Positions 51,022 through 64,000 of a stretch of 64,000 bases of DNA are shown piece by piece. The DNA comes from Nematostella vectensis (lineage: Eukaryota > Cnidaria > Anthozoa > Actiniaria > Edwardsiidae): positions 14,459,703 through 14,523,702 of the forward strand of contig NC_064037.1 in the NCBI RefSeq assembly GCF_932526225.1, given 5' to 3'. Position numbers and translations under genes: made by a program. Each line of letters starts with the position of its first letter. Positions within the stretch are counted from its first letter, which is position 1. Below the pieces are notes generated by a model that was not told the origin of the DNA, made no database searches, and saw nothing but the letters and a program-made list of their open reading frames with translations.

Positions 51022-51848
51022 CAGTCGAACCTCTATTAAGCGGCCCTCTATTGAGCGGTCGCCCTCTATTCAACGGTCATTTACCAATGTCCCGAATTTC
51101 CCCCCTTATGTTTACTGTAAATTTGACCTCTATTGAGCGGTCACCTCTATTAAGCGGACGCGGTCACCAAAGGAGGGTCCCAATTGGTTGATTTCATTGT
51201 TTTTCACCTCTATTAAACGGTCATCATCAATATTTGTCAGCATGACAACAGATAGTGCACGTCATATTTCGTCATATTTTTAACTGTCTAATCTAATTAC
51301 TATGGCTAATCGTCTTGTGAGACTTGTGTGGTCTTGTGCGGATCAGTCGCATCAAATTCCTCTATTACCAATTTCCGCTTTAGCCAGCTAGAAGAAAAAC
51401 TGTCACCTTCAAATATGTATTCACAAGGAATCTCGAGTCCACCTCTGTTCACCCACTTCCCTTTGACTACGACTTTCTCACAGTTCGTAGGTCTCTTGAG
51501 ATATTTGGTAACCCACGTTGACATCAGTTTGGGAATATGCCTCATTACTTCGTAATCGTCAACTAGAGTATTCGGGTGACCGTCTCCATCCATCAAATTT
51601 TTGTCGGCTATTTCTCTTAAGATTACAACAGCATTCGGATCCTTCATGTTAGTTGGTTCTCGATAAGTTTGTAAACATCTTCTAGTGCTGGTTCCCACTC
51701 AGTCATGTATTCATGGTATCCCCGAATGAATGCAACTGGGTCAGTTTTGTGAGTTTTTGGGTACGGCAACGCACTGCGAGTTTTTGATTCGACCTCCAAA
51801 ATCACGCAAACGCTTAATGACGGATATCGACGGAAACGACGCGTGTAA
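51022..51848. mobile_element. pogo-like element, left part only, with HIRAN-like pseudogene, copy B
   Basis: Left inverted-repeat end as at 19919. The minus strand (51306-51790) carries the HIRAN-like remnant (YREPTNMKDPNAVVI, HIPKLMSTWVTKYLKR, GLEIPCEYIFEGD) with one frameshift at about 51650. A deletion ending at 51849 removed the right end and fused it to the acidic exon. Confidence 0.5.
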
Positions 51849-59339
<7,491 letters not shown>

Positions 59340-59430
59340 CTAGAGAAAAATCAGACAAGCACATATCGAGCACAAATCGTGACGGTATTGCTTCAGTGTT
59401 TGTCAAATGTCTCTTTTTTTCTGTTTTCGA

Positions 59431-60308
59431 CATCGACTGTATTCTTCACATGAAGCGCTTGTTTTATTGAATTGTATTTTATACAAATCAATGTTTTTTT
59501 TAAGATTATGCTCGGTTGTTATTGAGCTAGTACATTGCTTGGCATCTCTTTATTTTTCTCGTAATCATTAAGAATAATTAATCACAGAACAATGCCAATA
59601 TTGTCAGCCTAGATTTCAAATACCAAATCAATTGTTGTTATAATTATTGTTGTTTTTTCCTGAGATAATGCTACCCCAGAAAAAAAAACACAACAAATTC
59701 AACCAGATATAGAATGATGATTTTCAATGGTAAGAAAACAACCTTTTTACATTTTCAGTGGAAAATTCCTAAGAAATATTGCATTTTTTATTGTGTCTTT
59801 TTACTATAAGTTTTAGTTGTCCAGTATTTTATGCTTTGGTTCGAAAAAAAGATGACACTTAATTCAAAGTCAGTAAACATAATCAATATAAGCAATCAAT
59901 ATCAGGGGTTTCATTAGAAGGCAGGTACCAGCAGTTAACCGCCGCCGTCAACTTAAAACGCTGATCTCAGATCTAATAAAGTTTGCAAATGAAGCATGAT
60001 TCGTCGACAGTGAGTATGACCGTTCATCTCAGCAGACAACCTTTTTCAAAAGCTTATTCTGGACCCTGGATATTGTTAAGAAACCAAACTGTTTAGATTG
60101 AAGGCAAAATCGTCTGCTTCCTCACAGGTCTTTCGCTACTAACCTTGACTCATGACCAGAGGCACACATCCACCATACACCTATACATATACCCATTTAA
60201 TCAATGATCCATTATACTCCCCACCAGTTCAAATTAGTACTGCAACCACCCCTATGGAAAAATCCTGCATCTGCCCCTGATGACAAATTCCCTTTTTTTC
60301 TTTTGCAG
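59431..60308. other. EnSpm interior, non-coding, copy B
   Basis: Same as 27911-28784; no gene recognised. Confidence 0.5.
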
Positions 60309-61256
60309 CTGCAATGCATGTCCATTTCAGAACTAAAAAGAGGGAGCATGTCACAAAAGCAAATGACAGTTATGATGCCACCTTAAACAGGCAGAGAAAG
60401 TGCAGCCGGCTTAACACAGTGAGTATGACTAAAACTAATGATTGATGTGATAGCTATGGCATAAATAATTATGAAGACTTTAATCCCTTAAGATGTTGGT
60501 CTCCTATCCCATTGCCAGACTATTGCTAAATATTTCTACCAATTATCAAATCCAAATTCCCCCCCCCCCCCCCCCAAGGAACCCTAGTCTATGTAAATGG
60601 CCCCTTAGAGTGGTATTTATCGGACTTTGAAACAAAAACTACTAATAATCAGTGTTTAATAGTGTCTATTAGTAAAGAGTGAAAAGGAAAATACAATAAA
60701 AATTACCTTCATTGTGTAAAGGTATAGGTATTTGGTTAGTATCTATTTCACAGTCACATGAAAACAAGGTACTCTTGTGATTCAGTTTATATAGTCAAGG
60801 TCCAAATCTCAATTTTTAATGCATGATTCAAAAAGGCAAGAATTCCCTGGACAACAACTCACAATATTCAGAAAATCAAATACATTTGTTTCTCTTCTCT
60901 TTTTGTAGAAAACAACGCTACGAAAAAAGACCTTGAGGGAAAGCTCCAGCATCAACGAGGAGAGAAAAGCGAAATACTTTGAAATCATGTCTGTGGACTA
61001 TATGTCCTCGGAGCACACAGGGTCTGATGGAGAAAATGAGGGGTCTGACGAGGAAGCACCTAAACTGCTTTACAAGCATAAGTTTCCATGGAGGAGTGAG
61101 GAGGCCGATTCATTGATGGCCTATTTAGAAAAAAAAGTTAGGAAGGGCAGGGGCCAGAGAAGCACAAACATGATGTTCAGGAGGAAAGATGGTGCTAATT
61201 CGAAAAGAACTGCACCAATTGATGCTCCCGATTGGGCTGTGAAGCATCAGCTTTAG
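60309..61256 (+). CDS. EnSpm plus-strand gene, last two exons intact (partial), copy B
   Basis: Not recognised with certainty. Exon 60309-60418 (110 bp, acceptor TTTTGCAG, donor gtgagt) encodes a basic segment (RTKKREHVTKANDSYDATLN, then RQRKR) and joins in phase 0 to 60909-61256. The latter encodes basic sequence, an acidic Ser/Glu/Gly-rich part (SSEHTGSDGENEGSDEEAP) and a C-terminal domain with FPWRSEEADSLMAYLEKKVR and PDWAVKHQL. Position by the right terminus and conservation in both copies suggest a transposon-encoded accessory protein or the C-terminus of its transposase. Copy A has a nonsense codon. Confidence 0.55.
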
Positions 61257-61299
61257 GTTGTCTACATGCAAGCTATTCTTTTCGAATTAGCACCATCTT
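61186..61299. repeat. 24-bp perfect inverted repeat at the 3' end of the EnSpm gene, copy B
   Basis: Arms 61186-61209 and 61276-61299, 66 bases apart, identical to copy A although the bases between them differ. Confidence 0.8.
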
Positions 61300-62157
61300 C
61301 TCTATTTTGCTATGAATGATGGACTTGTGCGTTGGCACAAAAAATGTTATTGTTGAAGCATATAGTGATCGACTTTGATTTACAAATTCACAACGATTTT
61401 TATTACAACAAGTTCATGAGTATTCAGATTTATTATTGAACTATTTTCCTCGAAAAACAGTAGATGAGGCTACAATTTATTATATAAAGGAGATGTGATT
61501 TATTTAGAATATTGAAAGAATAATATTCAAAGAATTATTACTTTGACCAAGAGCTGATAAAATAATGTTTATAGTAATTTATTTATTTTGAAATATACAC
61601 CAAACCAAATGTATAAATACCTATTATATTTTACTGATTACAGAAAATACATGATATAAAGGATTTCAGTAGATATGCTTGTTGGTCTCTCTGTATATAT
61701 CTTAACATATTTTGTGGGAAGGGGCAGATGGGATCTATTGGTTTGTCCTAACTGCAAATTTAGAACAAATGTATTAATTGGTAACATTCGCACGCCGCGC
61801 AAAAGGCAAATTTGCTAAGATGTTTTTTGATGGGCAAATAATTTGCAAAAGTGACCCTTGCTGTAGTAGTAAATATAATGAATATACACTCTTTGCATCA
61901 TGAGCAAATGCAAGCAAACATGACGAAAACATAACATTTGCTATCGTATTTACCGGTGCGTGAATAGAACTGCAAATCCGTTCTTTGCACTGTTTTTGAT
62001 ATATCAGCAAATATGAAGTAAAATCGGCCTTCACTTGGTTTGTCTTGGTGCCAAATATAAAGCAAATTCAATATTTGAGTAAAGGCGAGTAAATATGGAC
62101 TTTACCATAGTGCAAAACATATTTACTATATCTGCAAATCCGTTTTTTCGTCCAGTG
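61300..62157. repeat. EnSpm right subterminal region, copy B
   Basis: Counterpart of 29790-30640 with gcaaat/atttgc repeats; no gene. Confidence 0.7.
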
Positions 62158-62390
62158 TCACTCTCGGATTCTCCCCTGCTTTTTCCTCAGATATTTCTTT
62201 AGCCTTTCTCCGGGTTTCTTTATAAAGAATCCCATCACTTTTCGCCAATTATAGCATTTGTAAGCACAACTGTTTATAACATGCCTCGACCATCTGCTTA
62301 CAACGAACGAACATCCTATAATATACCCCTAACACAGGGAGACCAGTCACAACACAGTAGCCCGGACACTACAGATGCAACGAATGGCAC
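62158..62390 (-). mobile_element. Gypsy leader/LTR remnant, copy B
   Basis: Continuation of the gypsy element beyond EnSpm; see 30641-30870. Confidence 0.4.
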
Positions 62391-62662
62391 CAATCCCTGA
62401 GCTTGCTTTTTTGCAAACATTTTCAATATGACTTTCAAAAGATACTTTGTTATCAATTTACACCCCTAAACATTTTTGAGATTCCACGCGGCAAATCTCT
62501 ATGTAAATGGTTGCCAAAGGATCAAATTTGTTATTAATGTTGTAGTTTTTTGGATGAGAGAGCCAATCACAAATATTTTTTTTCAAATCGGTATTTAAGT
62601 TATTTTCCAAACCCATCGAGTCATACGACGATGTATATTATTTGGAAGATCGTTAATATATA

Positions 62663-62842
62663 CAGTGGAACCTCTATACAACGGACCTGTATTGAGCGGA
62701 CACCCTCTATTTAGCGGACAGCATTCAAAGTCCCGATATTTTTTGCCACATAATTTCAGTAAATCATACCTCCATTAAGCGAACACCTCTATAACGCGGA
62801 CGCGGACACATTTCACGGTCCTACATATCAATCAATCTTGCT
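62663..62842. mobile_element. pogo-like terminus, copy B
   Basis: Same as 31143-31322; single end. Confidence 0.5.
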
Positions 62843-63910
62843 TTGAAAACTCTCGTTTACATAATATTACATTGCATACCATATTTGGTAGTGCGCATCA
62901 ATCATTGTTTACGTCGAGAATTTTCACATAAACTTGCAGGGATTCATGTTTACTGCGATTTTGTGGGCCGCCATTTTGAAACAGGCCCAGGCCCTAGCGT
63001 TTTTAGAACTTCACAGATATCCCGCGCGCTCACCCCAGGCTCTAAGACCATTTAAAAAAGCGACTTCACAGTGATTGACATGCTTTCAAATCAATAGGAA
63101 TTTGAAACTTACTAACGCATGGTTGCATTTTAAGGCATATTCATTAGTGAACACGGGAACGAAATGCACGGCTATCGTAGAGACACTGCAAGGTCGCGCA
63201 AAGGCTATAGGGAAAAATAATTTTGAGCAAAGGATCTTGGGAACGCTTTTTCAAGCTGCCTCTGTGACGCTTTTAGCATAGATAACAATTCTAATATCAC
63301 GAAATATTTGGAATAAAGTTGCCATTTTTACATGAAATTCGTTAGACTGTTTTCAAAATCTCTGCGAAAATAACCTGTTCTAAGTGGTTTTCTTAATTCA
63401 TGCGCGTGTTGTGTCATCAATTGTAATTAACGCTAATGCGCTGTCAAAACGCCCCGAGGAGTATATACTTCCTTGACGTGACAACTTTAGTTAAGAAATG
63501 TCACATCACGGTAAGTAGTACAAACGTTTGTATCCAGGGTATCGAGAAGAAGCTCGAAATTATTCAAAAGTACTCTGTCAATCAACTATATATACGATGT
63601 TGAAGAAATTACACGCGCGAGCACATGTTCACGTAATGTTTTTTTTTTTTTACCAGAAAAAAAGATGGAGCACCATAAAATTGTATAACGAAAATTTGCG
63701 GGCGAGAGAAAAAACTCTTGAACTCAGTGACTTCGTTTAGCCGGGGCACGTCTCGGCCTAAGAAAAAATTGTCCATGGCGACATATTTATAGTTTGAATT
63801 TTTGGTCATGTGGAAATTCGCACGCGCGAAAGTGAAAGTAATTACGACTTAAAGGGGGGGTTTATAATAAAAATACAAAAAGTGACTTATTTATTATGTT
63901 ATCTTTTTAG

Positions 63911-63942
63911 AAGATTTAGCGATTGAAGTTGGAATGGAAACG
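63911..63942 (+). other. Duplicate of the first exon of the coiled-coil gene, copy B
   Basis: The exon at 32369-32400 with acceptor and gtaagt donor recurs here; the rest of this gene copy lies beyond the window. Confidence 0.6.
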
Positions 63943-64000
63943 GTAAGTCTCTTTTGTGGTCTTGTCATTGTTATTCTTATCCGACGATTCAATGGATCCA

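Overview
The window is eukaryotic and metazoan. It has spliced genes, LTR and non-LTR retroelement debris, DNA transposons with subterminal repeats, and one intact Polinton (Maverick). The mix of mobile elements and the HIRAN-like domain remnant suggest a cnidarian, probably an anthozoan; this is inference from family recognition, not a database result.

Large-scale layout. Bases 1-32458 (copy A) and 47108-64000 (copy B) are two copies of the same locus at about 47.1 kb spacing. Both run from a decayed Ty3/gypsy element on the minus strand, through a large CACTA/EnSpm-type transposon inserted in it (copy B 48704-62157, termini CACTGG...CCAGTG, target duplication TCA), to a common right flank that contains the first exon of a coiled-coil gene. 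Copy A additionally carries a 16,457-bp Polinton (2372-18828) flanked by AACTG; copy B has the empty site (AACTG at 49931-49935). The result is a three-level nest: gypsy, then EnSpm, then Polinton. A and B may be a real tandem duplication, or two haplotypes assembled end to end.

Polinton. It has TIRs of about 450 bp and 16 open genes without obvious lesions. A left plus-strand cluster encodes a small membrane protein, a TFIIB-like factor, an ankyrin protein and a Cys/His-repeat protein. A long minus-strand block encodes the major capsid protein, packaging ATPase, several small membrane or coiled-coil proteins, the penton-type minor capsid protein and a tail-anchored 504-residue protein. A retroviral-type integrase (+) and protein-primed DNA polymerase B (-) lie at the right. 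Nearly every gene is preceded by a copy of one promoter-like motif (core TTTAAAGA, fullest form GTGGTTTAAAGACATG) 15-60 bp before its start. Together with the TFIIB-like protein this suggests a dedicated transcription programme. No adenain-type maturation protease was found.

EnSpm cargo. A minus-strand gene is built from a tandemly amplified unit of about 1.95 kb. Each unit carries three phase-0 exons (31, 27 and 19 codons), together 77 residues or eleven heptads. Copy A has two to three units and copy B three to four. A plus-strand gene near the right terminus is intact at its 3' end in B and has a nonsense codon in A.

Unique middle (32459-46980). A plus-strand gene of at least 14 exons reads in one frame from about 32.4 to 38.67 kb and encodes an acidic 11-residue repeat, a coiled coil and a basic tail. 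There is also an apparently intronless GNAT acetyltransferase (minus), a 2,050-bp CACTA-like non-autonomous element, a triplicated signal-peptide-coding repeat and a LINE fragment cut off by the copy B gypsy element.
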